64,000 nucleotides of DNA from Rhizoclosmatium globosum (GCA_002104985.1 MCGO01000167.1:1-64000); one strand, 5' to 3'; positions 9,987 to 21,087 are shown, counted from the stretch's first letter. Notes: generated by a model from the letters alone, not told the origin. Program-made: numbers and translations.

Positions 9987-11713
9987 ATGAATGCAGTAAC
10001 TCATGTAAGTATCACTTAGTCCATGGCGTTGGAATCAATCATCCCCAGGAGTCAAATCTAGACCCATCTGAGTTTGAATCGACGACGCTGAATTCACAAG
10101 ACGCTAGTCGTCATGGTGCTTTACTTGACTCTACTTTATTATCAAAATCGGGCATGACCACTATTGTTCAATTCGACGAATCGCAAAACAAAACCTTCTC
10201 GAAGGAAGCTGCAAAGTACCTCCAAGAACAAATAGAAACAAACAAAATCTCAGCCAGACAGGAAGATGCATTTAAAAGGAAGAGGCTTGCAGAATCTGTT
10301 GCGACGTCGGAGAAACGCATCAAGGTATGCTGTCAAACCAAGTACCTTCCACATATCCATCTTAACTTATACTATATCATATTCAGACATTTGTGCAAAA
10401 CTATTTGGCGAAAAAGCGGGAACCTAAACCCTCTGAAAAGGCTTCACTGAATGAGCCTGAGCGCGAGCCTGAAGTTGAACAACCACCAGCATCGATAGCA
10501 CGTGGCAGTGCCTTACAGTTGGACGAAGTAACCAAAAAGAAAGTGTATAATACAAACGGTTTCTTTGAGTTCCGTGCTTCAGAAATGGAGAATGCAAGTA
10601 AGTAAAGCTCACGTATCTGTTCATCAAGATAGCTGACTCTGCATAAGTGAATACTGCAGCCGCCTTAAATCCTTCCGTTGAAAGATCTAAACTCCTTCCT
10701 GAAGCCACGAAGATTTTGGCACAGTGATGGGCAAACTTAAAGGAGAACAGCCCAAACACTGCAAAAGACTTCAGCGATAAAGCTAAAGAGAAGAACTCCC
10801 GACCCGATTTGGCAATTGAAGAACTCACTCCTTCCGAACGTGATCGTAAACGGACCAGTCTGTTTCAGCTGATCGCCCAATGCACCGACTGTTTAGGTAA
10901 TTTTGAAAAAGAAGCGAGTGTTTGCAGTAATTAAATTGAACTCTTTTAGTTCAATTGGGATATTCAGGGACTATGGTGTTTGTTAATGAGGAGACCCAGA
11001 AAGCCCTGTCGATAGTGCGAGGCGCAACTGCGCTGATGTTAGAAAAGCATCTCGCATCGAAAGATATCAATCTAGTCAAATTGATTGAGTTCTTGAGCAG
11101 AATGAATGGATCTGTTCCTGGAATTCAGAAGTTCTACAAAGTCGAGTACGCTGCGGCAGCGCAAGATGTTACACTCTATTTACGAAAAGTAATCAACACT
11201 GGATTAGGAGAGAAGGGGAAAGCGCCTGTGCGAATCATTCCATGGAAGACTTTGGAGAAAGGTGTTATGCACGGGATGAAATTCTATTTTGACGGTTGGC
11301 CATTGGATATTCCTGTCAAGCGAGAACTCCGTCTTAATCAGCTTCAAGTTTTGAGTGTCTTGTTGAAGAACAAGAAAGTGTGCCTTGTATGGAATGAACG
11401 TCCAAGTGTTGTCAATGTCGAAAACGAGGGAGACGTAGCGCAAAATGAAGACAATTTTGTGGACTGGATAGAGTTTAATAACAGAATGCATGGAGTGTAT
11501 GGAAATGAAGGCGAAGTTCAGTGGACAAATGACTCAGAAACACATCTTGGTGACGCCATCACGAACATGGCACTCTCTCGCACAGACGAAGGAGAACCTG
11601 GAGAATTCACATTTGGTTTCAGGATGTGGTGCCAAAAGCTTATTCTTGCAAAATCGAAGCAGGGTTTGGAGTTAGCAGTTGATGAAGAAGAACTGTTGAA
11701 GGACGAGGAGTAA
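9987..11713 (+). CDS. Unrecognised protein with an in-frame TGA
   Basis: Proposed exons: ATG at 9987, intron 10005-10048, a charged exon (MTTIVQFDESQNKTFSKEA region), intron from about 10325, an exon rich in E/P, an intron starting near 10600, then a long C-terminal exon from 10951 to the TAA near 11713. The C-terminal exon reads cleanly for about 250 residues (VQLGYSGTMVFVNEETQKA to the acidic tail VDEEELLKDEE) and looks globular, with a WPLDIPVKRELRLNQLQ segment. In the middle exon, the frame contains one TGA (10725-10727, between LAQ and WANLKEN) with coding continuing in the same frame on both sides. TGA is a normal stop elsewhere here, so this is a nonsense change or an error. I do not recognise a family. 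Confidence 0.5.
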
Positions 11714-11828
11714 GGATACTGACTGGCTTGGAGATTGGCTGTAACCCATTTATTGTTTACTTTTTACTGTGTTTATCTTGTTTTGGATGTGAGTTTGTTC
11801 TTTCTTTCTTTCGTGTTCGAAAACACTT

Positions 11829-12603
11829 TTGGAAATGAAAGCCCCCCTGTCACAACTGTCTGTCGCAGCGACGAATGCTTACATTCGTCTTCGGCTTTCA
11901 ACTCCCTCGTTTTGCAATAAGTCGCGACGGCAGAAGAGGAAAGGCCATCGAAAATCTATCAACCGACAGAATCTTGAAAACAAACGCTCAATCAACCACG
12001 CCATCAACAGCGCGGCCATTCATAGCATTGATGTCAGCGACTGGCGTGGCAGCTTTGATGACACTAATGGAGCAGCGATGCAAATTGTGACAAGTCGTGG
12101 AAAGGTTCTATGTGCGAGGTATGTTGTTGGCAAAGTGAACCAAGCACTAACAACCTTTAAGATTCATGTCGCCTCATTACATCGCCGACCCACTTCAATC
12201 AACTCTGCAAGATCTACTGGATGTGCTCCCTGTAGTTGCAGGCAAACCTGTCAAAGGCTGTTATATTTTGGCATGCTGGGTAGGGCAGCAGGATCACATA
12301 CCAACTCCTCATTACAGCAAACATTTGATGGGAAAGAACATTACGCTCAAGTCTGTGTATGAAACCGACGGGTTCGACAAATGGTCAACGTGTCGAATCC
12401 ACCCAACACTGCGGCCACTTCTGGAGAGACTTTCACCCCTGTTACACTATTTTCGACTGCAGCTCAAGAATTTGATTGGAGATGCTGCGTATCGGGTTTT
12501 GGAAATTGTTGAGAATGTAAGATTCACAAACCTATATCATCCTTCAAACCCACACTTCTGTTGCTCAGTGATCAAATTCTTAGATAATTTCGGAATACGC
12601 TGA
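11829..12603 (+). CDS. Unrecognised two-exon open frame beside a KDZ fragment
   Basis: Two exons appear to join across a GTATGT...TTTAAG intron near 12119-12161, giving VLCARFMSPHYIADPLQS. The 5' part is very basic (SRRQKRKGHRKS) and contains the 27-nt hairpin sequence at 11863-11889 that recurs at 22120-22146. The 3' part has YILACWVGQQDHIPTPHYSK and HPTLRPLLERLSPLLHYFRL. It resembles no family I know. Its position head-on with a truncated KDZ transposase and its shared repeat suggest it may be derived from a mobile element. The start codon is uncertain. Confidence 0.35.
11863..11889. repeat. 27-nt hairpin sequence, copy 1
   Basis: The 27 bases contain an 8-bp perfect inverted repeat (GACGAATG / CATTCGTC) around a CTTA loop. 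The exact reverse complement of all 27 bases occurs at 22120-22146. Confidence 0.7.
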
Positions 12604-12612
12604 TAATAAAGA

Positions 12613-13932
12613 TCAACTGTAAATCTTACTTGGATTAACATAGCTTCCACCGCCGCCAGCTGCCACAGTTTTTCGCTTGAAGGAAAAACACGCGTCGTTG
12701 CTTCTCATTCTTGGATACGAAGCCAATTCACTATCTTCCTCATTTCCTCCCATACAAGGGCAGAAGGTCCTTCCAACTCCATATTTTTCAACCACTTTGT
12801 CTGTCAACCGCAAGTGGTTAATCAAGTGCGAACACTTTCGAAACTCTCGAAAACTGGGTAGAAACTGCTGATATACAGTGTCGTGCACTCTCGTTGCATA
12901 CAGCGGTACATTGTCAAATAAAACCATTGAAGCTGCGTAAGATGATATACGTATGCGACCAGCAAAAAACTGCTGAACAACGTGAAATAATTCAATTGCA
13001 AATGCGACTCCTGTAAAATGTAAGCTTGAAGTAGACAAATACACGAAACTTACGGGGAGATGAGGGAGATCCAGGAAAAAACCCATTCCCAATCAGCAAG
13101 GCCCAAATATCGTGACTTGAGCACACATTGAATGCAATAGACTCAAAGCCACTGTGCAGCCTCAATAATGTTATGATAGATGTTGTGTGGACAGAATTTG
13201 TTTCACAACAAGATATTGTCCGCATTTCCTCCCTGGTATAAACAATGCCATCCTTATCAATAGCTTTGTGAGCAAGAGCATGGTCTCGAACGTGAATGCA
13301 ACAGAATACTGAAGTATTTCCTGAGAGACGGCAGTGAATACATCGAAATTTCGCTGGCGCACCACATAGACAAACTTGTCCTACAAGATTGGGAGCCAAA
13401 ACAAGAGCCACTTGCTGTCGAAGATATTCGTTTATACGAATCCATCCTTCTGCTTCAGACTTTCGCCGGGTTGAATGATCCTTTCGAGACATTTTGGGCA
13501 CACGTGGGCAGTACGAGTGAAACTCAGGTCCTCGATCCATGAAGTCAGTTGCATCATATTCTCCATCAGCATTATAATTCTCGTCCTCCTCCTCAGGTGG
13601 TGGTTTTGGGGCGCTTTCATTGTCGTTGTATTCCTGAGTGAATCCTTCCCATTGTATATCTTCAGTGTCCTCTTTCTGCTCGACAGGATTGGATTTGACA
13701 ATGTACGAAATAGACCGTCGACGCTTTGTTTGTGGTGGCATTTGTGCGGTGCCAGCTGCCACCATTTGATGGAATATAGCCTCAACCTACGACGAAGCTC
13801 TATAGCCTCCTCCGAGTTACGGTCTGGGACTCCTAGCGACGTGGGACGATGGGTTTTGAAACCTCTAGGGCGTTTCGGGGCCATTTGATGGTTTTGGTCG
13901 TCTTTGCTTTTTTTCTCGTTGTGATAAGGCAT
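12613..13932 (-). pseudogene. KDZ-type transposase, N-terminal fragment
   Basis: Kyakuja-Dileera-Zisupton (KDZ) transposases begin with a cysteine cluster, then a conserved segment ending in an FC-rich motif, then the catalytic domain. Here the order is: basic start (MAPKRPRGFKTHRP at 13884, or 13932), an acidic linker, the cluster CLCGAPAKFRCIHC, then VFCCIHVRDHALAHK, then VCSSHDIWALLIGNGFFPGS, an intron near 13045, LPSFREFRKCSHLINHL, and FCPCMGG followed by NDACFSFKRK. This corresponds to the KDZ family up to the start of the DDE core (CPACP, then DANFRLKR in typical members). Sequence ends soon after in a glycine run, so the catalytic triad is absent. There is also a frameshift near 13790. 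It is a dead transposon remnant. Confidence 0.65.
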
Positions 13933-14018
13933 GCAGTGAAAAATTTATCCCGTATCAGTACCTTCTATAAGTCGAGCCCAAGGTGTTAATAAACCTCCCC
14001 GATTAATCCACAATTTTA

Positions 14019-14403
14019 ATGACTGTGTACCAAAATATGTTTCGAATTTTCCCTCTCAAAAGAAGGCACAAACCACACACGATCCAAATGAGCAAACACC
14101 GGATCCTCCCACCAGTCTCCCTCCAAATGAGCACCGCCACCCACTTTGCAAACGACGCTTCCCTCGCCGACAAAATGATCCAAACCCGCCTCCGCTCAAA
14201 CCTCAGCGGCCCTTCAAACGCCCAAAACCACAGAGACTCGTACCTCCCCTCAACAAACTCTCTCCACACTTCCGCCTGGACAAAAGACGGCACAATGGTC
14301 GGATACATCCTCGCTCGCACGTACGCTACTAAAGTCAAGTTTGGACATAAAGCATACTTCCCAATCGACTCTCACACAACACAACAACCCTCTTCAGCAG
14401 CGG

Positions 14404-14443
<40 letters not shown>

Positions 14444-14861
14444 TACACTTACAATCAACGAAATCGTGGTCTTGAAGTCGTCGGAAGGACAAGGAATCGC
14501 ATCCAAAATGCTCGACTTTATCGTATCCCAGTCACACCTACACGCCGTCAAGGACGTTGAATTCAGTGTCCTCAGCACGAACCTCGCATCAGAGACAATG
14601 TTCACGCGGTTTGCGGAGCGTCATGGATCGGCGATTGGGTTTGGGAATGTTGTTGGGACGAGTTGGGGGAGTTATGTGGATTGGAAGGTTAGTATGACGG
14701 GGAAGGTTGTCCCACGTGGAGAAGTTGGGAGTAAGTTGAGGATTGATTCTTCGGTTGTGGATACGGTTGGGTCTATGATGGGAAATATGGGCTTGTATCG
14801 GGATAGAAGGGATTTGATTGCACGGGCGAGGAATCATCAGGATCGGAGGATAGTTGTGTAA
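14019..14861 (+). CDS. GNAT-like acetyltransferase with poly-alanine insert
   Basis: A single frame of 280 residues. After a basic N-terminus the segment GTMVGYILARTYATKV looks like a GNAT beta strand pair; after an insert, INEIVVLKSSEGQGIASKML supplies the beta-4 strand and a G-x-G-x-A acetyl-CoA loop, followed by helix MLDFIVSQSHLHAVKDVEFS and a C-terminal strand region. The insert is a run of about 14 alanines encoded by a (GCA)n microsatellite at 14399-14440, likely to vary in length between isolates. It is unrelated in detail to the GNAT pair at 8750 and 43165. The substrate is unknown. No signal peptide or membrane span. Confidence 0.6.
14399..14441. repeat. (GCA)n microsatellite, coding poly-Ala
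   Basis: A pure trinucleotide run inside the GNAT-like gene, in frame and giving poly-alanine. Confidence 0.9.
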
Positions 14862-15095
14862 TAAATATGAGTTATTGATGAGTGAATGGTATTGGTTAGA
14901 CACAAAGTGGTTAACCACTGGCTACAGCAGTATCAAGCCAATCGGTTTCTCATGAGTTAAGTGCAGAGAAAGGTTTATTATAGAGGTCGTTCGAAACTGT
15001 GGGCTCTAAAGCCAAATGATCGCAATATGAGGTCTGCAAGAAACAGGAGCTGGCGCAAGCGTTATGAGGTTCAACGAGATTGATTCACAGGACTT

Positions 15096-15401
15096 CTATA
15101 TCCCGTTAATCCCAGATGTGAATGCATATGATGTAGTTGGATCTAATATCGATCCATCAAGAAAGTAAGGTCGATCCAAGAACTTGAGTACATTCTCTTT
15201 GAGTTTGATTGCATCCTGTTGCATTTCAAAGCGGGGGCATGGCGTTGAGTGGGGAGTTCGGGAGAGGTACCATGAGTGGCCCTTGACAGCAGCTAATATA
15301 GTATAGTTCTCATAAGGTTCATGCGAAAGAAAGGTTGTACTGGTACCAAAGATGCCGACTCCAATTGGTAGTATGCGTCCGAATGCTTGGAAGAAGGACA
15401 T
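15096..15401 (-). CDS. Micro-protein, copy 1 of a tandem pair
   Basis: The start at 15401 gives MSFFQAFGRILPIGVGIF, then a 54-nt GTACCA...ATTAG intron (15293-15346) that is a multiple of three without stops, then AAVKGHSWY and a C-terminal region with FLDRPYFLDG and ILDPTTSYAFTSGI. With the intron removed it aligns with the gene at 15586-15839 at the start (MSFF..RILP), at the exon join (AA-x-K) and at the end (DP-x-TSY). About 83 residues, with one short hydrophobic segment near the N-terminus. I do not recognise the family; the shape suggests a small mitochondrial or membrane-anchored protein. Confidence 0.5.
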   Translation of the reverse strand: MSFFQAFGRILPIGVGIFGTSTTFLSHEPYENYTILAAVKGHSWYLSRTPHSTPCPRFEMQQDAIKLKENVLKFLDRPYFLDGSILDPTTSYAFTSGINGI

Positions 15402-15585
15402 TGGAAGACAAGGCGATAAGAGAGTGGATTGAGGTTCAGAAAAAAGTGAATTGGATGAGAAACTTCTGGCAGGAGAATGTTTTATTCGAGAGTGTAAGAT
15501 GAGATCGTATTGTTAAGTAGTTGATTGAAACGAAATGATCCAAGACCGTCTGCTCGCAGAGGTTTCCAACGATCGTCCAGCTTTG

Positions 15586-15839
15586 TCAAGCTGTCACTTG
15601 TGCAAGAGTGTATCCATACGATGTTCTTGGATCAACAATCGCCTGTAAGTCTCGAGCGATTGGTCTCTGTAGGTATAGTAGGAAAGGAGAGGTTTGGCGG
15701 TTGGCTTGAACGTATTCGTTTGCCTTGAAAGCAGCTGATTCCAACAGCTTACTTAGCCTAGAATAGTAACATCAAAGGAAGAATGCTCACCAAAACCTAC
15801 GGCAGCGGTCGGAAGGATACGGCTGAAGAAGAATGACAT
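15586..15839 (-). CDS. Micro-protein, copy 2 of a tandem pair
   Basis: Two exons: MSFFFSRILPTAAVGF, then an intron beginning GTGAGC and ending ATCAG, then AAFKANEYVQANRQTS, LLYLQRPIARDLQAIV and DPRTSYGYTLAQVTA before TGA. About 65 residues. The intron interrupts the same codon, in the same phase, as in the copy at 15096-15401. Conservation of both ends and of the intron position between two copies is the main evidence that these short genes are real. Function unknown. Confidence 0.5.
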
Positions 15840-16026
15840 TGAGGCTTGACGCTCAGAAAAAGAGAAATTGAGAGTAATGCCCTTTCCCTCGACTCCATAA
15901 TTAGGTGCCGAGTATTTAGATTGCCAGAGTTATTGCACGTTCTTGAACCACTCCTTGAACCCTTTTCAGAATGGTGCTTTGTTTCCAATTTGACAGCAGC
16001 AAAAAAACATCTTAAAAATACCACCA

Positions 16027-17286
16027 ATGTCCCTTTGCACAATCACGCCTCTTGCAAACACGCCTCGTGCATTTGCACTCAATAGTACATTGTACCAAGG
16101 ATCTTCCACAGCGATCGCATCCGTAAGCCCAGCTTTCTCATTAGACGGCCCCAAGATCCTTCCTGCACCCAACGCAAACTCATACCAATGGTGGCATTTT
16201 GACGCCGTGGGAGCACCTGCAACGCCCGGCTCCATCACGCTCACGTTTTTTTCTGCGCCTGAGAATGCATTCCAGCTGGGAAATCCAAGCCGCGGCAATT
16301 TAGCTGTGTTGGCAAGTGCAAGTCTCCCGAATGGAACTATCGTCGCTTCATTGGGTGTCGCGGATGTTTCTTACGTTCTTCCAGAAAAGGAATGGAGTAG
16401 CGGGGATTATGGGGCTCTGGGGGGATGGTGTGGTTCCGAAAGTGGGTATGTTGTGTCACTGGGTTTGTTGGATCCTTGCAGTTGAAGAAGGTGCTTATTT
16501 CCAGTACTCTTTTCCATTGAATGATTTTTTTGTCTTTAAGACAGCTCCTGCTCATTATGGATGTGGCGTATCAACACAAACAAGTGATGTAACTTGGGCT
16601 TCAGGGATTTACTGGTCGAATGCAGTTCCAGACGCCGAAGCTCGCGCTAGTTTTACCTTTGCGGATGGAACTAAACTTTCTTTCGATGGTCGTGGTTATC
16701 ACGACAGTAACTGGGGAATTTCACCCTTGTTTAAAAATATGATTGGAGAATACTGGGGCCATGCCGCACTTGGACCCTTCTCCGTTGTTTGGTCTCTAGT
16801 AATTGGAGTTGACGGCAAGAATTATACATCTGCGTATGTCTCGCGTAATGGGGTCGTCTTAGCGTCAAGCTGTCAACCAACAGGTTTCACAATGACAGTG
16901 CAAGGTGGTGCAACATTTCCACCAACTATTCCTTCTCAAGTTAAAACTTCTTCTTTTGGACTCAGTTTTGTTTTGGCGAACGGAGATGGAGTTTTGGATG
17001 TTATTGTGAACAAGTTGCAATTGCTATGTTGGGTGGAAAGGGTGTGTTTACACGATGGACTGGATCTGCAAAAGGTGGAATTAGAGGAAGTAACGCCTTT
17101 GATGGCGTCGCATTCAGTGAAAGCTTTGCACTGTTGGCTTCAACTCCATCATCAACAATTATTGCCTCTGCTCAAACAAGATCATCTTTAACATTTACTC
17201 AGTCTGTAAACAATATTCAAGCAAGTGCTGCCATGTTCCATAATCTTAGCACCCTGTTAGCTGTCATTATTGCAATGGTTGTCTGA
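16027..17286 (+). CDS. Diels-Alderase/CrtC-like lipocalin-fold protein with possible GPI tail
   Basis: The protein resembles the fungal lipocalin-like family that includes decalin-forming Diels-Alderases of secondary metabolism and CrtC hydratases. Key segments are YQWWHFDAVG near the start, then (after a 40-nt intron, 16442-16481, donor GTGGGT) a central FDGRGYHDSNWGISPLF, WGHAALGPFSVVWSL and SAYVSRNGVVLASSC. The GYHD-x-NWG and WGHA-x-x-GP-x-S-x-VW motifs are the strongest family marks. Near 17015 the frame slips by one base; the next frame carries FTRWTGSAKGG, matching the family's last strands, and ends in a hydrophobic tail (NLSTLLAVIIAMVV) after a serine-rich stretch, like a GPI signal. 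No polyketide synthase is nearby. A clear N-terminal signal peptide is not visible, so an upstream exon may be missing. Confidence 0.6.
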
Positions 17287-17343
17287 TGTCTTCACTTCTC
17301 AATAAATGGAAGTAAATATAAGAAAATGAATTGCCGGGAAAAG

Positions 17344-17425
17344 TGAACAGAGTGGGATTCGAACCCACGCCAATTGCTTGACTGCAACTTGAGTGCAGCG
17401 CCTTAGACCGCTCGGCCATCTGTCC
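17344..17425 (-). tRNA. tRNA-Leu (anticodon CAA)
   Basis: Read on the minus strand: acceptor GGACAGA pairs with TCTGTTC with one G-U, D arm GCCGAGCGGTCTAAGGC, anticodon stem CTGCA/TGCAG with loop CTCAAGT (CAA), a long variable arm as expected for leucine, and T arm GTGGGTTCGAATCCCAC. There is no intron and 82 nt fit the class. It reads UUG codons. Confidence 0.92.
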
Positions 17426-17429
17426 ATAG

Positions 17430-17503
17430 TGGAGAACCTGGGCATTGATCCCAGTGCCTCTCGCATGCTAAGCGAGCGCTCTACCCCTTAAAGCTGGTGG
17501 GAC
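17430..17503 (-). pseudogene. tRNA-Ala(AGC)-like sequence, degenerate acceptor arm
   Basis: On the minus strand the anticodon arm (CTCGC-TTAGCAT-GCGAG), variable loop and T arm (CTGGGATCAATGCCCAG) are those of tRNA-Ala(AGC), and a GGTAGAGC D-arm half is present. The 5' acceptor strand does not pair with the 3' strand, so the full cloverleaf is lost. It directly adjoins the dispersed repeat at 17504-17710 and could be its tRNA-derived head. Confidence 0.6.
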
Positions 17504-17710
17504 ATTTGCTCGGAACGAGGAAATGTTCCGCCAGCGCCACCACTCTTGCGCCGCAGGCACCACTTCTAGCGTCGCAGACTCACTACGCAGCCTCGACTAC
17601 TGTCTTAGCGTCGCAGACAGAGCGGCGGAGAAGGAGGCGGGCAAAGGTAAGAAGGCACGAATGTGCTTTCTTGCCGAGCCCGCCTCCTTCTCCGCCGCGA
17701 CACCACCAGC
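17504..17710 (-). repeat. Dispersed GC-rich repeat, inverted copy of 23575-23715
   Basis: The reverse complement of 17521-17580 (CTGCGACGCTAGAAG..., GTGCCTGCGGCGCAAGAG, TGGTGG, AACATTT) matches 23575-23710 with small differences, including the CTGCGACGC, CCTGCGGCGCAAGA and AAATGTCCC words. Together with the tRNA-Ala-like head this looks like a SINE or a transposon end. It contains no convincing gene. Confidence 0.55.
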
Positions 17711-17996
17711 CCCTACTACTACAATAGAAAAGAGTCGAAAAGAGTCGATTTGGAGCCCCAGAGTCAATGGAGAAGGGCCCTTTCGAGGCCAAATAATGAA
17801 GGTAGAATTGCACTATCTCCCGATTATCGCGACTTTGAGCGCGCGTAGCGGGCGAAAGGAGCGTCTAAAACGAGTGGAATTAGGCGGAATGTGAGCGCTA
17901 CTGAGCTGTGCGTGGAATGAGCGTATAAACGTCTGACGCTCATTTTCATCCCCAAATGAATCTCGTCCCCATTATCTAACCCTCCTCTCTCCTCTA

Positions 17997-20900
17997 GTGT
18001 CTGTATCTCTAAATGATCCATACGGCTGTTTTGCCGCTGACGACGACGAGATTCTGAAAGAACACCTCGCAAACCTCCCACTCGAGCAGCGACATCGCTA
18101 CAACCCCCTCCTGAGCAACACCTACGAAGCGCACTGGACCGACGGAGAGGAGCCAATAACGCAGGAAGAATGGGACGCGACGAACGAGGACTGGGAAACG
18201 TACTCTCAGGCCGAAGTGACTCCCACGATCTCGAAACCACCAACAAACACGCCAGCCCCTCCACATCGTCCAGTCGGTCTTGTACGTAAACGTGTGTCTC
18301 GGAATTCCAACGATCCTGTCAGTCCGGCCGTTAACGAGACCAAAAAGCGATCTCGAGTTGAGCTGCAGGCACTGCCAAGTAAAGCCGTTGAACTTGGTAC
18401 TGCCGCCTGGGCTGCGTCTGTAGATACTGGAGAAGATGATGCCTACGAAGGCGGGAGCGACTGTGGATCAGATGAAGACGATGGTGACGACATAGAGAGC
18501 AACGACTTTGGTATTGCACACGCTCCTTTGCATTACTTACGACTAACAAAATGACAGATGATGATCGAGAGTCCGCCGCATCTGTTCTCCTGACGCTAGC
18601 TGTTTATCCTGCCACTCCGCGAAACGCCACCATCCCACCACCTGCCTCCAAATCCACTCGAGTCGTGCCATCGACTCATGGAAAGTTACGCAAAAGCCCC
18701 GTCGTATTTCGTGGTGCCTCCAAAAAGCTGGAATCTCAACTCAGCCAAGAACCAGAGGCTATTCGCAAACGAGAACGTCGCCGCCGTCAAAAAGATCCTG
18801 TTCAGCCCATCTACACAGCACTACTTGAAGCTGTCTCATTCTCGCTTCCCGGAAACAAGTCCATTCAAAAGATTCCCGAAATTCAAGACAAGGAGAAGCG
18901 TATTATCCTGGCAAACTCGATGACCCGGCAACATTGTCTTATCAAGAGCTCCAGTTAGTTGTTGCTTATTCCATTATCGAAATTATTGATCATTTTTGTA
19001 CAGGTTTCATCGCTCCCGAGCAGCAGCCTTTTCTGCATGTCTTTGTCATCTTTTTTGGAGGATTCGCTCTTTACGTCTCCCTTATGAACGATCTGATCGA
19101 TGCTTATCCCAGAATGTCGATTCTTGTCCAAAATGATGTCGCCAACCTCTCACTGAAGCTACTTGGGATGCTGCAAGTTGCTCAACTGAGCTCGTACCAA
19201 TCTATTCGTCGCTCCATCTATAGATACGCTGAATATATGGAAGAGTATATTCTAGACCTCAAGGCGCAGATTGAAATTGCCGTCAAGGCGAAAAATGAAA
19301 CTGATAATCTGGAAAAGCGGCTTGCTCTTTTTCTGTCGTACAAGTCACGTCCTGATGTCAATTTGCACGGCGTCCAGTTTCTGAAAATGTATGGTGAAAA
19401 GCCAATGGAGCGCAAGACTTCCCAATCGCAGAACGGAGAAAAAGGTTTGTTTTTGTTGTACGTCCAACTAGTTTAAGGAGTAACCGTCATCACTAGGTGT
19501 TAAGCTGGCAACGTCGTACCACCAACAAGGATTCTCATTGATTGTTCAAATCTGTCAAGCTGTTCTTGGTGAAAAGTTGGATCTTTCTCGTACTGCTCTT
19601 CATACAGTGACAAGTACGTTTTTTTACACTCGTTATCGTTTTTTTGTTTTTGTTTCTAATCTGATTTCACAGATCAAATCAAGGCGGATGTTGGTCAACA
19701 ATACCGTCTTAATGATGTTGACCGTCAAGCCACGAAGCGAAAAGCTGCATTGTCCCACGAAGACCAGATTGCTGCTCGCCAGTACTTTCTTAACAGTGCA
19801 AAAGCGAATCCGTTTGAAGGAATAGTTTTCTTGAACATGGGTCGTGCCATGATGTCTCGGGCTCAAGAACGCCGTTTCACTGAGTATTTGGATCTTGACG
19901 CAAACGAGCACTACACAGACCACTGTAACGAACGAAACAAGCACACTGTTCCAAAAATGATGGTCACGGAGTTTATTATGGATAACAACAAGCTCTCGTA
20001 TCTCTTCTCCAAGGTTGGACAGGATGACAAGTCGATTGTCTCTGCTGGTACTCACCGCGACGCTGGATTCTCTGTTGATGTGTCCCTGGCTTGGTTCTTG
20101 TTTCGGAAGCACACTATGCTTGGAGTCAAGTGGCCTCCGTTTGAAGACGGCTATGACGCTTGCAAACGATTTGTTCTTCTCCCTGGGATAAATGCTGAAA
20201 AACCAATGACAGCGAGTTGGTTGAATATTCTCATCAGGACTTGTTATACAGCAATCGGACGTTATACGGCAGGACTTGTAACACACTTGGATCGAAAGGA
20301 AGGCTCGTATCCGCGTCGAGCTCTGGACTGTCCTGATGACGAGATTGAGGATGCATGCTGGAGTAAAGGGAAAAAGGCTGGCAAGAAACCAATCTACAAG
20401 CAGTGCTACAACAAGGGATACAGCACATACTTTATTGTCACGTCAACGGATCACGGTGTGCGTAGCCAGAAGGAGCACTACTATATTCCCTGGGACGTGG
20501 AGGTGCCTGATACTTTGTTGACTCGAACTTGGCCGGAGCTGAACAAATTCTTCCAATTGGTTGACTCTGAGGCGCCCGGATTCGGAGACTCTCAATCACT
20601 TTGTGGTGTGGTGCGCGCATTGAAGCTGTTCAAAAAGCGACTCTATCAAGGTTTGTGATTCGAAAGCGCTCTATTTTTCCTGCCTAATACCCAATAACAA
20701 TTGACAGGAACGGCCCACGCTCTTTACACTGGCTTTATGAAAGCCGACCACAAGATTTTGGAACATGAGTTGTTTCAATCAAACGAATTCAAGCTTGTCT
20801 GTCAGCGTGTTACAAAGAGTTGCAATTCGTATAAAATTAAGTGCGAGGCTGCGGGAAAGGTGATATTGACTAGTTATCGCGACTTGTTTCTGATTTCGCC

Positions 20901-21087
20901 GTAGAACACTCAACCTCAACGAGACCAACTCTCAAGCCTTGGAATCTCTGGCGAATCTCGTTTCTTTGAACGTTTTGAGGAACAGTCGGCAACCATAATT
21001 TCGCTCAAGGATAGTATGCAGACTATGATGGGAATGATGGGCGTTATGCAAGAGTCTTTGAACAAGGTTTTGAAAGTGAAGGAGTAA
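17997..21087 (+). mobile_element. Crypton-like tyrosine recombinase gene (Ndc10-II/Crypton type)
   Basis: Multi-exon gene. The first exon has an acidic, low-complexity region (from VSLNDPYGCFAADDDEI); a leading exon may lie upstream, since a splice acceptor precedes it. The recombinase core runs from about 19500. QERRFTEYLDL probably holds the first catalytic Arg; HRDAGFSVDVSLAWFLFRKH and WPPFEDGYDACKRFVLLPG match the CBF3/Ndc10 domain-II pattern; VTHLDRKEG near 20276-20300 is the H-x-x-R-K box; YYIPWDVEVPDTLLTRTWPE matches the conserved tail. Introns follow at about 20653 and 20860, and the last exon is helical, ending at TAA 21085-21087. A frame slip occurs near 18890. The catalytic Tyr may be in CYNKGYSTYF, which is not certain. 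Domestication rather than an active element is possible. Confidence 0.6.

Noticed and set aside
17430..17503. Functional tRNA-Ala gene
   Set aside because: The anticodon and T arms are good, but the two acceptor strands do not pair.
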